Shown here in pieces: positions 48,794 through 57,505 of a DNA stretch of 64,000 bases. The stretch covers positions 1 to 64,000 of the forward strand of contig JAFPZF010000061.1 of NCBI GenBank assembly GCA_017417385.1, written 5' to 3'. The DNA is from Bacteroidales bacterium (GTDB lineage: Bacteria > Bacteroidota > Bacteroidia > Bacteroidales > Marinilabiliaceae). Every line of letters begins with the position of its first letter. Position 1 is the first letter of the stretch. The position numbers were made by a program, and so were the translations under genes. The notes under the pieces are model-generated. The model did no database searches. It saw only the letters and a list, made by a program, of their open reading frames with translations, and was not told the origin of the DNA.

Positions 48794-49031
48794 CCTCTTC
48801 AATTGTTGATTGTTTGATTGTTTATGTTCCGTTCTATTCACGACCATTCCGCCCTCGCCACCCCTCGGCAGCACGAGCTTCCTGTAAATATCTATGATGT
48901 TGTCTCTGGAAAATACACTCCACCGCGATGCTGTCGGCATCACGTCCCTCTCTTGCGTTTCCCGCACCTTCTGGGTTATAAACTTATCTCTTTCCGCTTC
49001 GACCATAAATAAGTCGCCACACTTCGGGCTA

Positions 49032-49039
49032 CAAATCTA
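49032..49039 (-). promoter_or_regulatory. TAGATTTG -7 promoter box of the 401-aa/3314-aa operon
   Basis: Exact TAnnTTTG on the minus strand, 239 bases before the start codon, implying a long leader. Confidence 0.45.
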
Positions 49040-49109
49040 AGTAATGTGGTAAAAATACGTATCCCAAAAGTAACACTTTTTGACGAAACGTCATCAATCT
49101 TACACGAAT

Positions 49110-49706
49110 GACATCATTTCACCCTCTTTTAACCCCTCTTTCTCGCCCCTTTTTACCCCTTCTTCACTCTTTCCTTCCTCCTTACTCCCTTCTTCCTCCT
49201 TCTTTCCTCTATCACCCTTCCTCCCTCTTTCCTCCATCTTTCCTCCATCGTCCTTCCTCCGATACCTCCGACTATTCCGACGACTCCGCTCCCTCTCTGT
49301 GCTCTCCTTCCGCCGCTAGGCGACCTCTGTGCCCTCCCGCGAGCGTCCGCTCGCCTCTGTGTTCTGATAATCTCTGTGTCTCCGTGCCCTCTGTGTGAGG
49401 CCTAACAATCCCACGTGCCTCCGACGACTCCGACCCCTCCGACGACTCTGACCCCTCCTAATTGCTTATTGCTAATTGGATTCTCTGTGCTCTCCTTCCG
49501 CCGCTAGGCGACCTCTGTGCCCTCTCCCGCGAGCGTCCGCTCGCCTCTGTGTTCTGATAAACTCTGTGTCTCCGTGCCCTCTGTGTGAGGCCTAACAACA
49601 CACTCCGCTGCCCAATTCCTAATTCCTAATTCCTAATTATAGAGAAAGGGCCCCGCAGTACAACCGTACCGCGAGGCTCCTTATACTAGCAATTTATAGA
49701 AGTTCC
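49110..49706. repeat. Pyrimidine tract and spacer mosaic between operons
   Basis: 49110-49260 is nearly pure C/T on the plus strand. Then CTCCGAC nonamers (about 49260-49290, 49420-49455) and two CTCTGTG clusters (49290-49415, 49478-49605) with CGCCGCTAGGCG and GCGAGCGTCCGCTCGC palindromes, partly duplicated word for word. CTAATTC units end it, with the metK terminator and a broken repeat end beyond. Confidence 0.8.
49645..49682 (-). terminator. metK terminator
   Basis: Minus-strand stem GGAGCC-CGCGGTAC...GTAC-GCGGGGCCC followed by TTTC, about 25 bases past the metK stop. Confidence 0.75.
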
Positions 49707-49707
49707 C
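49686..49707. repeat. Solitary right end of the inverted-end element
   Basis: TAGCAATTTATAGAAGTTCC, the element's right end without core or left end. It touches the metK stop codon. Confidence 0.6.
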
Positions 49708-51008
49708 TAAATCTTGAACGCCTTCTTCACCTTCTCCACATAATCCAGCTTCTCCCATGTGAAGAGCTCGACCGTCTCCGTGTACTTGGCTCCGTTGACT
49801 TCTATCGTCACCTCCCTGACCTCCGGCTTCCTGCCGAAGTGACCGTAACTTGCCGTCGGCTGATAGATAGGCGACTTCAGCCCGAACCTCTTGATGATCG
49901 AGTACGGCCTCATGTCAAATATCTTGCTGACCTTCGCAGCTATCGCTCCGTCACTCATCTTCACATGGCTCGTGCCGTATGTGTTCACGTACAGACCGAC
50001 CGGCTCCGCTACGCCTATCGCATACGCAACCTCGACAAGCACCTCGTCCGCAACACCAGCCGCTACAAGATTCTTCGCTATGTGCCTCGTCGCATACGCC
50101 GCCGACCTGTCTACCTTCGACGGATCTTTGCCCGAGAACGCTCCACCTCCGTGAGCACCCTTGCCTCCGTATGTGTCGACGATGATCTTCCTGCCTGTCA
50201 ACCCCGAGTCTCCATGAGGACCACCTATCACGAACTTACCCGTAGGATTCACGAAGAGCTTCAGCTTCTTGCTCTGCATCGCGTCTCGTGCCGTGGCATT
50301 GTCGAGCAGCAATATGTCACTGCTGAAGAGCTTCTGCTGCTCTGCGCTCAGCTTCCCGACGACCCTCGGAAGCAATATGTCCCTGACGTCCACGCTGATC
50401 CTCTTCAGCATCGTCGCCTCGTCCGCAAACTCGTCATGCTGTGTAGAGATGACGACAGTGTCTATCCTGACAGGCGTGTTATCGTCCGAATACTCTATCG
50501 TGACCTGGCTCTTAGCGTCCGGCCTGAGGTACGTCATGACCTTGCCCTCCTTCCTTATCGCCGAGAGCTCCTCGAGCAGCCTGTGAGCAAGGTATATCGG
50601 CAGAGGCATGTACTCCTCCGTGTCCTTGCACGCATACCCGAACATCATGCCCTGATCGCCAGCTCCCTGAAGCTCCTTCTTAGTCCTGACTACGCCCTGG
50701 TTGATGTCATGACTCTGCTCGTGAAGCGCCGAGAGGACACCACACGACTGAGCGTCGAACTGATACTCCGACTTCGTGTAGCCTATCTCCGTGATGACCC
50801 TCCTCGCAATGTCCTGAGGCGATACATACCCATTCGTGCTGAGCTCGCCCGCCAGCACTACCAGGCCCGTCGTGACCATCGTCTCGCACGCCACCTTGCT
50901 CTCCTTGTCCTGGATGAGCAGCGCGTCGAGAACTGCGTCACTGATCTGGTCAGCCACCTTGTCTGGATGACCTTCCGAAACTGATTCTGAGGTGAAGAAA
51001 TATCCCAT
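49707..51008 (-). CDS. metK: S-adenosylmethionine synthase
   Basis: Makes SAM from methionine and ATP in the cytoplasm. 433 residues, full length for the Bacteroidota form. Signatures: [20 protein letters not shown] at the N-terminus, the [12 protein letters not shown] loop, [20 protein letters not shown], and [20 protein letters not shown]. Upstream lies a SAM-II-like riboswitch, consistent with end-product control. Codon choice (GTG, CTG, ATA, AGG) is the minus-strand type. Single gene with its own terminator. Confidence 0.97.
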   Translation of the reverse strand: MGYFFTSESVSEGHPDKVADQISDAVLDALLIQDKESKVACETMVTTGLVVLAGELSTNGYVSPQDIARRVITEIGYTKSEYQFDAQSCGVLSALHEQSHDINQGVVRTKKELQGAGDQGMMFGYACKDTEEYMPLPIYLAHRLLEELSAIRKEGKVMTYLRPDAKSQVTIEYSDDNTPVRIDTVVISTQHDEFADEATMLKRISVDVRDILLPRVVGKLSAEQQKLFSSDILLLDNATARDAMQSKKLKLFVNPTGKFVIGGPHGDSGLTGRKIIVDTYGGKGAHGGGAFSGKDPSKVDRSAAYATRHIAKNLVAAGVADEVLVEVAYAIGVAEPVGLYVNTYGTSHVKMSDGAIAAKVSKIFDMRPYSIIKRFGLKSPIYQPTASYGHFGRKPEVREVTIEVNGAKYTETVELFTWEKLDYVEKVKKAFKI

Positions 51009-51062
51009 TACTATCTCGTGTTATGTTTATTCTCGTCTTGCGGCCGGCGAGTAATGGGACTG

Positions 51063-51116
51063 TCGCATTTTAGCACTTTTTTTAAGTGGTTGCAAGTTGC
51101 AAATCGTTCCACTACT
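51063..51116 (-). ncRNA. SAM-II-like riboswitch upstream of metK
   Basis: Read on the minus strand: stem AGTGG, then GATTTGCAACTTGCAA, closing stem CCACT, then TAAAAAAAGTGCTAAAA. This follows the SAM-II pseudoknot layout (P1, GATTT...TTGCAA, P1', TAAA..GCTAAA). It lies 55 bases upstream of the metK ATG. SAM-V shares this core and is the alternative. Confidence 0.8.
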
Positions 51117-51135
51117 CTTCCTTCTTTCCGCTCCG

Positions 51136-51143
51136 CAAATTTA
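51136..51143 (-). promoter_or_regulatory. TAAATTTG -7 promoter box of metK
   Basis: Exact TAnnTTTG about 20 bases ahead of the riboswitch, so the transcript would begin just before it. Confidence 0.65.
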
Positions 51144-51149
51144 CACCTT

Positions 51150-51586
51150 TTTTCTCTTTCCACCACCCCCCTACCCCTTTATTTTTCATTTTGAGCCATT
51201 TCCATCTCCCTTTTTCCACTTTCTCTCCAATTCTCACCCTTTTCCTTCCTTTCTTCTCCCTTCTCTCAACCTCTCCCTTTTTCCCCTTCCCCCCTATTCT
51301 CCCCATTTCCCTCAATCTTCTTCTCCCTTCTCTCAACCTCTCCCTTTTTCCCCTTCCCCTCCTATTCTCCCCATTTCCCTCTATCTTCTTCTCCCCGCCA
51401 TTCCCGACCCCTCCGACGATTCCGACCATTCCGACGACTCTGACACCTCCGACGACTCCGACCCTTCTGACGACTCCGACCCTCCGACAACTCCTAATTC
51501 CTCATTCCTCATTCCTAATTCCTAATTGATCCGTGCCCTCTGTGTGAGGCTAAAAACACTCCACGTTCCCACATCCCTAATTGCTA
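51150..51586. repeat. Pyrimidine tract with tandem 67-68 bp repeat, then CTCCGAC and CTAATTC units
   Basis: About 51150-51405 is almost entirely C/T. Within it TTCTTCTCCC starts at 51251, 51318 and 51386, marking a 67-68 bp tandem repeat of about two units. 51405-51490 is CTCCGACGA nonamers, then CTAATTC units and a final GTGTGAGGCTAAAA. Confidence 0.8.
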
Positions 51587-51961
51587 TCAGTTAAAGTGCT
51601 TCCGTATCTTCAAGTATCCTCGATACGGATCCTTGTCCTTTGGAATGTCAAACTCCGCCGTCGCCACCCCATCTTTCCCACACAACACATGAACCTTGTT
51701 GCTCAGCCCACTGTAGAATAGACACAAATCCATCCCCGACGCATTCCTCATCTTCATGCTCTGCGTATATGGTCTCTCGTCAATTATCCGCGTCCCCGAG
51801 TCTTGCAGGAGATACGATATCAACTTCCCATAATCTCTCCTGAGCATCTCTGCCTTCCCTACCTTCGCCCTCTCGCGCTTATCCTCCCGTTCTGCCGAGT
51901 CCTTCATCCCCTGAAGAACAAAGAATCCTATGACGCACAATACTATTATGATGCCTGCCAT
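51587..51961 (-). CDS. Small membrane-anchored protein, paralog of the upstream gene
   Basis: 124 residues. One N-terminal membrane segment (MAGIIIVLCVIGFFVLQ), a charged linker and a small alpha/beta domain. YGKLISYLLQDSGTRIID and AEFDIPKDKDPYRGYLKIRK align with YSVLINQLSQGPGVEIFQ and KEYTFPKDMDQKLMVSRIVE of the next gene upstream, so the two are diverged duplicates. 11 bases separate them. No known family; probably faces the periplasm or cytoplasm as a tethered domain. Confidence 0.65.
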   Translation of the reverse strand: MAGIIIVLCVIGFFVLQGMKDSAEREDKRERAKVGKAEMLRRDYGKLISYLLQDSGTRIIDERPYTQSMKMRNASGMDLCLFYSGLSNKVHVLCGKDGVATAEFDIPKDKDPYRGYLKIRKHFN

Positions 51962-51972
51962 GACCCTTCTCT

Positions 51973-52392
51973 TTAATACCCTCTCTCTATCGTCCTCCTT
52001 ATATCCTCCACGATTCTCGAGACCATCAGCTTCTGGTCCATGTCCTTCGGAAATGTGTACTCCTTCTTGAACGACCCGAAAACTGGATTGTTCTTGACTA
52101 TGTGCTGGATCGTGACAGTGTCAAACGTCTGCATGACGACAAAGTAATCCGCTCCCGCAGCATTGTTAACCCCAACCGAGACGCAGTTCGTGTCATCCTG
52201 GAATATCTCGACTCCCGGACCCTGTGACAACTGGTTTATCAAGACGGAATACTTCCGCCTTATTCCCCCTTCTCTCTTCAACGTATTATGCTGCTCCGTA
52301 GTGTCAGAAAAGAACTTGACAAGCATGTATACTACAGCTGCTCCGATTATCAATAATATCCACATATCTGATGTTTTAATCTGTTTCCTCAT
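51973..52392 (-). CDS. Small membrane-anchored protein with start abutting a hairpin repeat
   Basis: 139 residues from MRKQIKTSDMWILLIIGAAV. The frame extends 17 codons upstream, but those are the two-hairpin repeat (52395-52448) read in reverse, so they are excluded. One membrane segment, then a domain paralogous to the gene at 51587 (shared YS-LI, FPKD and terminal helix). The repeat ends 2 bases before the ATG, leaving no ordinary ribosome site; a hairpin right at the start may affect translation. Confidence 0.65.
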   Translation of the reverse strand: MRKQIKTSDMWILLIIGAAVVYMLVKFFSDTTEQHNTLKREGGIRRKYSVLINQLSQGPGVEIFQDDTNCVSVGVNNAAGADYFVVMQTFDTVTIQHIVKNNPVFGSFKKEYTFPKDMDQKLMVSRIVEDIRRTIERGY

Positions 52393-52394
52393 TA

Positions 52395-52448
52395 TGTTGA
52401 GCGGGATTTGCAATCCTGCTCCATGGAGTATAAGCATTTTCAATGCGC
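52395..52448 (+). repeat. Two-hairpin element directly upstream of a start codon
   Basis: First stem AGCGGGATT/AATCCTGCT (one G-T pair), linker CCATGGAGTATAA, second stem GCATT/AATGC. It ends 2 bases from the ATG of the gene at 51973. Confidence 0.85.
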
Positions 52449-52529
52449 TTTTCTACCGCTTTCCGATATCTCCGACGACTCCCAATTTCTAATTCCTCAT
52501 TCCTAATTGCTCATTAAATATCCACGTCC

Positions 52530-52703
52530 CTACTTCTTCCATATCCACCTGATGACGAGTATCGTTACTACCAGAAGTACAACTGCCACCATCCCCGGTG
52601 TACTGTACCCCGCCTCCTGTCGTACCGCCGTTATTATCCCATGCGCTACGAAGAACAATACGACTATCGCAATAGTCAGCATTACTTTTCCTGCCTTTCC
52701 CAT
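52530..52703 (-). CDS. 57-residue two-helix membrane protein
   Basis: MGKAGKVMLTIAIVVLFFVA then HGIITAVRQEAGYSTPGMVA then VVLLVVTILVIRWIWKK: two membrane helices joined by a short polar loop, ending in a basic anchor. Too short for many gene finders but it has a good coding pattern, with minus-strand codon choice. It lies between the secreted gene at 52744 and the pair at 51587-52392, all on the same strand. Function unknown. Confidence 0.65.
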   Translation of the reverse strand: MGKAGKVMLTIAIVVLFFVAHGIITAVRQEAGYSTPGMVAVVLLVVTILVIRWIWKK

Positions 52704-52743
52704 TTCTCTATCGTTTTTTTGTTATTACTATTCTTGTTTATGT

Positions 52744-53247
52744 CTATCTCGTCCGCCCTCTCTTGACGGCAATTACTGTTGTGATATTAGCATCCCCAAC
52801 AATGATATACGTATATTCATATCCACCATTGAGGTATTGGTATATGTCTGCTCCGTATCTTCCCTTACCCACATAATGAACTCTCAACGCACTAATCAGC
52901 TCCGCCAACGAACCATCACCGGCACCATCCGAAATATAGCAGTGTACCTCCGACGTCCTTACGTCGTATGTCCAATGATTCACCCCTACCCCATTGTTGT
53001 TGTCCATAAAGCAATCAAGATGCATGTTGCTCATTTCTATCCGACTCCCATTCTCGTCTATCTTGTATCCTGCCTGCTTCATCAAGGCAATAAACTGACT
53101 GTAACTGACGTCCAATAGTGTAGTGAAGTTATAGAGCGTAGGGGGAACACTCCTACAGCTACTGATAACTCTTGTCTCCAAGGATTGACCCATGGCTCCT
53201 ACGATTCCACATAAGAATGTGACGACTGTTAATAGAATTGCTTTCAT
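52744..53247 (-). CDS. Small exported protein of unknown function
   Basis: 167 residues. Signal peptide 1-20 (MKAILLTVVTFLCGIVGAMG), then an alpha/beta domain with Phe/Tyr-rich strands (NFTTLLDVSYSQFIALMKQA, GGYEYTYIIVGDANITTVIA). Not a lipoprotein. It starts a run of four same-strand small genes down to 51587. No family recognised. Confidence 0.65.
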   Translation of the reverse strand: MKAILLTVVTFLCGIVGAMGQSLETRVISSCRSVPPTLYNFTTLLDVSYSQFIALMKQAGYKIDENGSRIEMSNMHLDCFMDNNNGVGVNHWTYDVRTSEVHCYISDGAGDGSLAELISALRVHYVGKGRYGADIYQYLNGGYEYTYIIVGDANITTVIAVKRGRTR

Positions 53248-53399
53248 ATTGCTTCCTTTTCTTGTTTTTCCTCTTTTACGTTCCCTGTTTCACCCGCGTT
53301 TGTCTGCAAGCCTTGCAGACCAGTCTACATCAAGCCTTCCAACCCCTATCAACTGAAAAGCCGACGCCCAGAGTCTCTGCCCCAGACGCCGACTGACCT

Positions 53400-53509
53400 A
53401 TGTCTTTTCCCTTCTTTTCCTCCTCTTCCCTTCTTCCCTCTTTCCTCCTTCCCTCTTTCCTTCTTCCCCCCTTCTCTCCCTTCTTTCCCCCTTCTCTCCC
53501 TTCTTCCCC
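53400..53509. other. C/T-only tract
   Basis: About 110 bases almost purely pyrimidine on the plus strand, built of TTCCCTCTT-like words, adjoining the stop of the gene at 53510. 53280-53400 carries no clear feature. Confidence 0.7.
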
Positions 53510-54706
53510 CTACTCCTCCCAGACAACCAAATCCCGGCTTATCACTATCTTCTTCTCCATTCCTCGACTGCCGACCACGTAATAGAATCTCGCTATCTCA
53601 TCATCTATTTCCTTCAAGAACGCCTCCCTTATCCTCGCGCACTTCTCGTTTATGCTGTTGTCCGTAGGATCTACCACCCTGCTTACGCTCTCCTCCATCA
53701 CTCTCTCGCTGACATCCGGCGCGACTTCCCTGTATATCGCCTTCAGCTCATCTCTGTGGTCCGACAAGTCCTTGAATCTTATCCCCTCCTCATGACGTAG
53801 GAACAACAAGAACACAGCCTTCGGCAGTGGCGTCAAGTCAACCTGTCTCTTATAGTCCAATAGCAACACCCGCTTGTCCTTCGTCACGATAAGACGACTA
53901 AGTATCCTTTTCGCCTCCTCCTCGCCACTATATTTCCGCTCAGGATCCTGCATTTGCAACCACGGCTTCCAATTCTCTTTGTTCGATACCTTCTCTCCCC
54001 TCACAAGACGATATAGGATAGCGTCACTGACCCTATTCCGCCGCAATATCTCGACCCTCTCCTCTATCTCTTTCATCAACTGTAGGCTCTCCTCGCTAAA
54101 CTCATAGTCCGCATCGTATGGCGTCGCCTTCCGCTCTGCTACCTGTCGCAGGTACGCTTGATATACTTCGTTCGAGACAACTGAATAAAACTCTCCACTG
54201 TCATAATTCGAATTCTCGAAATCATTCTGTAGCATACATACCAGCCCAGCAAAACTATCGCCTATTTCTCCTACACCACTGATCGGGTGATATATCACCT
54301 CTCCCTTGACAACAAACAAGACATACGCATGCTTTGGCCTCGCATTACTCTCATCCCATAGCCCTGGCAGACAATACTTCATATACTTCCATGCATCTAC
54401 TACGCGCATTCCCCTCTTCCTCACTCGCCTATTAGCCGCTAATAACTCCTCTTCACTCGGACTCTCTGGCTGTACCACGACTATGTCCTCCGAACGACAA
54501 TACTCGCATATCCGAAATACCCGACGCATGTTGAAGTCGAGCATCACCTTACGCCGCTTCGTCTCTTTACGTTCAATTTTCTTCTCATACTCCTCATTCT
54601 CCCTTCGTCTCTTCAGATACTTACATGTAGAATGTACATACACTATGACATGTATCACCACAACGAAAAGAAAACCGTAAAACAATACACTGGCTATTGT
54701 CTCCAT
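53510..54706 (-). CDS. Membrane-anchored protein with a Bacteroidota-specific C-terminal domain
   Basis: 398 residues. Helix 5-26 anchors it (FYGFLFVVVIHVIVYVHSTC), followed by a basic stretch, a Cys pair (RICEYCRSEDIV) and a middle region without known fold. The last ~110 residues (LTPLPKAVFLLFLRHEEGIR, NSINEKCARIREAFLKEIDD, GSRGMEKKIVISRDLVVWE) form a recurrent domain of Bacteroidota proteins of unknown function; the pattern suggests a winged-helix-like unit. A TATATTTG box at 54723-54730 sits just upstream. The stop is the first codon of a purine tract. Confidence 0.7.
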   Translation of the reverse strand: METIASVLFYGFLFVVVIHVIVYVHSTCKYLKRRRENEEYEKKIERKETKRRKVMLDFNMRRVFRICEYCRSEDIVVVQPESPSEEELLAANRRVRKRGMRVVDAWKYMKYCLPGLWDESNARPKHAYVLFVVKGEVIYHPISGVGEIGDSFAGLVCMLQNDFENSNYDSGEFYSVVSNEVYQAYLRQVAERKATPYDADYEFSEESLQLMKEIEERVEILRRNRVSDAILYRLVRGEKVSNKENWKPWLQMQDPERKYSGEEEAKRILSRLIVTKDKRVLLLDYKRQVDLTPLPKAVFLLFLRHEEGIRFKDLSDHRDELKAIYREVAPDVSERVMEESVSRVVDPTDNSINEKCARIREAFLKEIDDEIARFYYVVGSRGMEKKIVISRDLVVWEE

Positions 54707-54722
54707 ATCATTCTATTTTTAG

Positions 54723-54730
54723 CAAATATA
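54723..54730 (-). promoter_or_regulatory. TATATTTG -7 promoter box of the 398-aa gene
   Basis: Exact TAnnTTTG on the minus strand, 16 bases before the ATG, giving a very short leader. Confidence 0.55.
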
Positions 54731-54774
54731 GACATTTTATCTTTTTCCATCTCCTTCTCTCCCCTTCTCTTCTC

Positions 54775-55005
54775 CGTTCGGCGTAGGCTCCAGCCAAAGC
54801 CTCGCACAACCTTTCTGGGCTCTTCCTCCGGCGCTAGGCAACTCTCTGTGCTCTTCCTCCGGCGCTAGGCGACCCCTCCGTGCCCTCTGTGCCCTCTGTG
54901 TGAGGCTTAAAACCACAACGACTCTGACAACTCCGACAATTCCTAATTTGATTAGACCTGTATTAGCCCTGACCCATCTTATGTTAACCTTTTCCACTCC
55001 CAAAG
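54775..55005. repeat. Spacer mosaic upstream of the 398-aa gene
   Basis: A decayed GTAGGC palindrome, two CGGCGCTAGGC(G/A) palindromes, CTCTGTG repeats, CTCCGAC units, then GATTAGACCTGTATTAGCCC. Confidence 0.75.
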
Positions 55006-55010
55006 CAATC

Positions 55011-55162
55011 AAAAAAAGCCGTCAGCACTCACGTACCGACGGCCCAAGCTTATGAGAAAATTCACAATCAAACAATCATCGACGTCCCGTTGGACTGCCC
55101 AGGACTACCTCACGGCTCCTCCTGTTATAACTCTAACATAAAACTATCACTTCTAAGTTTCC
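55011..55162 (-). ncRNA. Candidate small RNA, copy 2
   Basis: Same promoter, body and end as the copy at 36762. The terminator stem GCCGTCGGTACG...TGCTGACGGC (55018-55043) is followed by seven T. The loop and stem sequence differ from copy 1 but stay paired, while body blocks such as CAGGAAACTTAGAAG and GGCAGTCCAACGGG are unchanged. No shared peptide frame. Confidence 0.7.
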
Positions 55163-55167
55163 TGATG

Positions 55168-55198
55168 CAAATCTATATCCATCCTTGTCCCCCACAAA
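55168..55198 (-). promoter_or_regulatory. Full -33/-7 promoter of candidate small RNA copy 2
   Basis: TAGATTTG at 55168-55175 and TTTG at 55195-55198, again exactly 19 bases apart, with conserved sequence further upstream. Confidence 0.75.
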
Positions 55199-55289
55199 AT
55201 TTATTCAACGTACGTACCGTTTTCTTCAACAAACGACATTTCTAGCAGCATTTTCCGAAATCCGCTTTCTCCATTTTCCCCGCATTATT

Positions 55290-56500
55290 CACCCTCTCCA
55301 CAACCTTTCGACGATTCCGCACCTCCTACCCATCCGACGACTCCTAATTGCTCATTGCCAATTGCTCATTCCTAATTGGATTCTGTATCCTCCTTCGCCG
55401 CTAGGCGACCTCTGTGCCCTCCCCGCGAGCGTCAGCTCGCCTCTGTGCCCTAATACTCTCTGTGGCCTCCGTGCTCTCTGTGTGAGGCTTTATCCCACTC
55501 GCCGCTAGGCGACCTCTGTGTCCTTCCGTTGAGCGGGATTTGCAATCCCGCTCCATGGAGTATAAGCATTTGCAATGCGCTTTCTTCTACTTTCAGACCT
55601 CTCCGACATCCTCAAATTCTTCCGCCCATTCCGACCCTTCCGACGATTCCCAATTGCTCATTCCTAATTGGATTCTGTGTCCTCATTCCGCCGCTAGGCG
55701 ACCTCTGTGTCCTCCCTGCGAGCGTCAGCTCGCCTTTGTGACCTCCGACGATTTCGAACCTCAGATACCTCGCACAACTCCTCTGTATCCTCCCCTCGAG
55801 CGTCCGCTCGCCTCTGTGCCCTAATACTCTCTGTGACCTCCGTGCCCTCTGTGTGGGCCTAAAAATCCCACGTGCCTCCGACCCTTCCGACGACTCCCAA
55901 TTGCTCATTTCTAATTGGATTCTGTGTCCTCCTTCCGCCGCTAGGCGACCTCTGTGTCCTCCCTGTGAGCGTCAGCTCGCCTCTGTGCCCTAATACTCTC
56001 TGTGCCTCCGTGCCCTCTGTGTGGACCTAAAAATCCCACGTGCCTCCGACCCTTCCGACGATTCCCAATTGCTCATTCCTAATTGGATTCTGTGTCCTCC
56101 TTCCGCCGCTAGGCGACCTCTGTGCCCTCCCTGCGAGCGTCAGCTCGCCTCTGTGCCCTAATACTCTCTGTGACCTCCGTGCCCTCTGTGTGAGGCTTTA
56201 TCCCATTTGCCGCTAGGCGACCTTCTGTGTACTCTGGGGACTCCGACGACTCTGACGACTCCGACCACTCCGACCACTCCGACCACTCCGACACCTTCCG
56301 ACACCTTCCGACACCTTCCGACGATTCCGACCACTCAGACACCTTCTGACGACTCCGACCCTTCCGACGATTCCTCACCACCCTTCCGACCCTTCAGACC
56401 ACTCCGACGATTTCCTAATTGCTAATTGCTCATTCCTAATTGGTTTAGTCCTCTGACCACTCCGACGACTCCTAATTGCTCATTGCTCATTGTTTTTATC
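55290..56500. repeat. Longest spacer mosaic: four near-identical cassettes of palindromes and CTCTGTG repeats
   Basis: A cassette of [TTGGATTCTGTGTCCTCCTT - CGCCGCTAGGCG - GCGAGCGTCAGCTCGC - CTCTGTG repeats - GTGTGAGG or GTGTGGGCC - CTCCGAC - CTCATTG] recurs at about 55370, 55670, 55915 and 56090, with small changes. 56225-56420 is a CTCCGACGA/CTCCGACCA minisatellite containing a triplicated ACACCTTCCG. No gene is supported in this ~1.2 kb. Confidence 0.85.
55528..55581 (+). repeat. Two-hairpin element
   Basis: Stems AGCGGGATT/AATCCCGCT and GCATT/AATGC around CCATGGAGTATAA; the consensus form of the family. Confidence 0.85.
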
Positions 56501-56594
56501 ATATTAACTAATACAAATAAATATTCACCACCTGCCACAGAAATTTTCTACAAATTTTCTGCGCCCTTTCCCTCTATTTCCGTTCCCATTTTCT

Positions 56595-56602
56595 TAAATT
56601 TG
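56595..56602 (+). promoter_or_regulatory. TAAATTTG -7 promoter box for the 273-aa gene
   Basis: Exact TAnnTTTG, 25 bases ahead of the ATG. Confidence 0.65.
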
Positions 56603-56626
56603 TAAACGGACGTAGTTACTTTAGCC

Positions 56627-57448
56627 ATGAAAACTGACATTATTGTTCTTTGCAATTCCGACAAAGCCCCTCTACTCGACTCGCTCGCCAAAGCAGACTT
56701 CGCAGCCGAGACGAGACTCTTCATCTGTGGCAACCCCGTCCCAAAACTGCTCGATAAGTATCACGACGCCTTCGCCGCTGTCATAACTGACAACAACGAC
56801 GCAGATCCTATTGACTATATCACTTCCTTCTTCGCCTCTCAGTCTCGCGCCATCATCATGGACGCAGGCGCCGAAGTGTCCCCCTTCGTCCTCAAATACC
56901 TCAACTCCGCACTCGAGTTCTACGACAACCGCGGCGTAGCCTTTATCTCGGCCTCTTGCCCGGAAATTGAAATACCTCTCGACTTCCAGTTCTCCTCCTT
57001 CGCTATGCACCGACCAGAATTCTTCGCCTTTGCGACCTGGGCCAACGTATGGAAGAAGTTCGACCTCTCCGACAACGCTGTCTATAACGTCTTCTCAGAC
57101 TCCAAATGGCTCGCCGAGTTCAAACAGGCCTGCCCTGACCTCACCCTCGATATCATCAACGCAAAAGGTCACCACTCCCCTATCAGCATGCAGTGCAGGC
57201 TCGCTCTCGCAGCATGCCTCCTCTCCTACCCGACTATCTACCCACGCCGTAGCCTCGCCCGCAGCTCCGTGCGAGACCCGAAGGCTATCGTCGCACCCCT
57301 CTCCCTCAACGTCAGCCTGTCACACTTTACGACGGGCATCGCACAAGAACAAGACCTGGCAGAACAGTTCTACCGCCATTTCAAGATAGGAGCCCTCGAC
57401 TCCCTCAAGTCCTGGTTCCTCACTCTCAATAAAAACCGCTTTAAGTAA
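56627..57448 (+). CDS. Uncharacterised 273-residue cytoplasmic protein
   Basis: No signal peptide or membrane segment. The N-terminus alternates strands and helices (MKTDIIVLCNSDKAPLLDSL, ETRLFICGNPVPKLLDKYHD, RAIIMDAGAEVSPFVLKYLN) in a Rossmann-like or nucleotide-sugar-transferase-like order. No DxD metal motif or other catalytic signature is clear. A promoter box lies 25 bases upstream and nothing follows on the same strand, so it stands alone. I do not recognise the family. Confidence 0.65.
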   Translation: MKTDIIVLCNSDKAPLLDSLAKADFAAETRLFICGNPVPKLLDKYHDAFAAVITDNNDADPIDYITSFFASQSRAIIMDAGAEVSPFVLKYLNSALEFYDNRGVAFISASCPEIEIPLDFQFSSFAMHRPEFFAFATWANVWKKFDLSDNAVYNVFSDSKWLAEFKQACPDLTLDIINAKGHHSPISMQCRLALAACLLSYPTIYPRRSLARSSVRDPKAIVAPLSLNVSLSHFTTGIAQEQDLAEQFYRHFKIGALDSLKSWFLTLNKNRFK

Positions 57449-57505
57449 CCCCTTCTTCTCTCCCCTAAAAATAACGACTCGGATCACCCATTAATATAGG
57501 GGAGA

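Noticed and set aside
53365..53400. Terminator at GCCGACGCCCAGAG...CAGACGCCGAC
   Set aside because: The two GACGCC arms are direct rather than inverted repeats; only a 5-bp CAGAG/CTCTG stem pairs.
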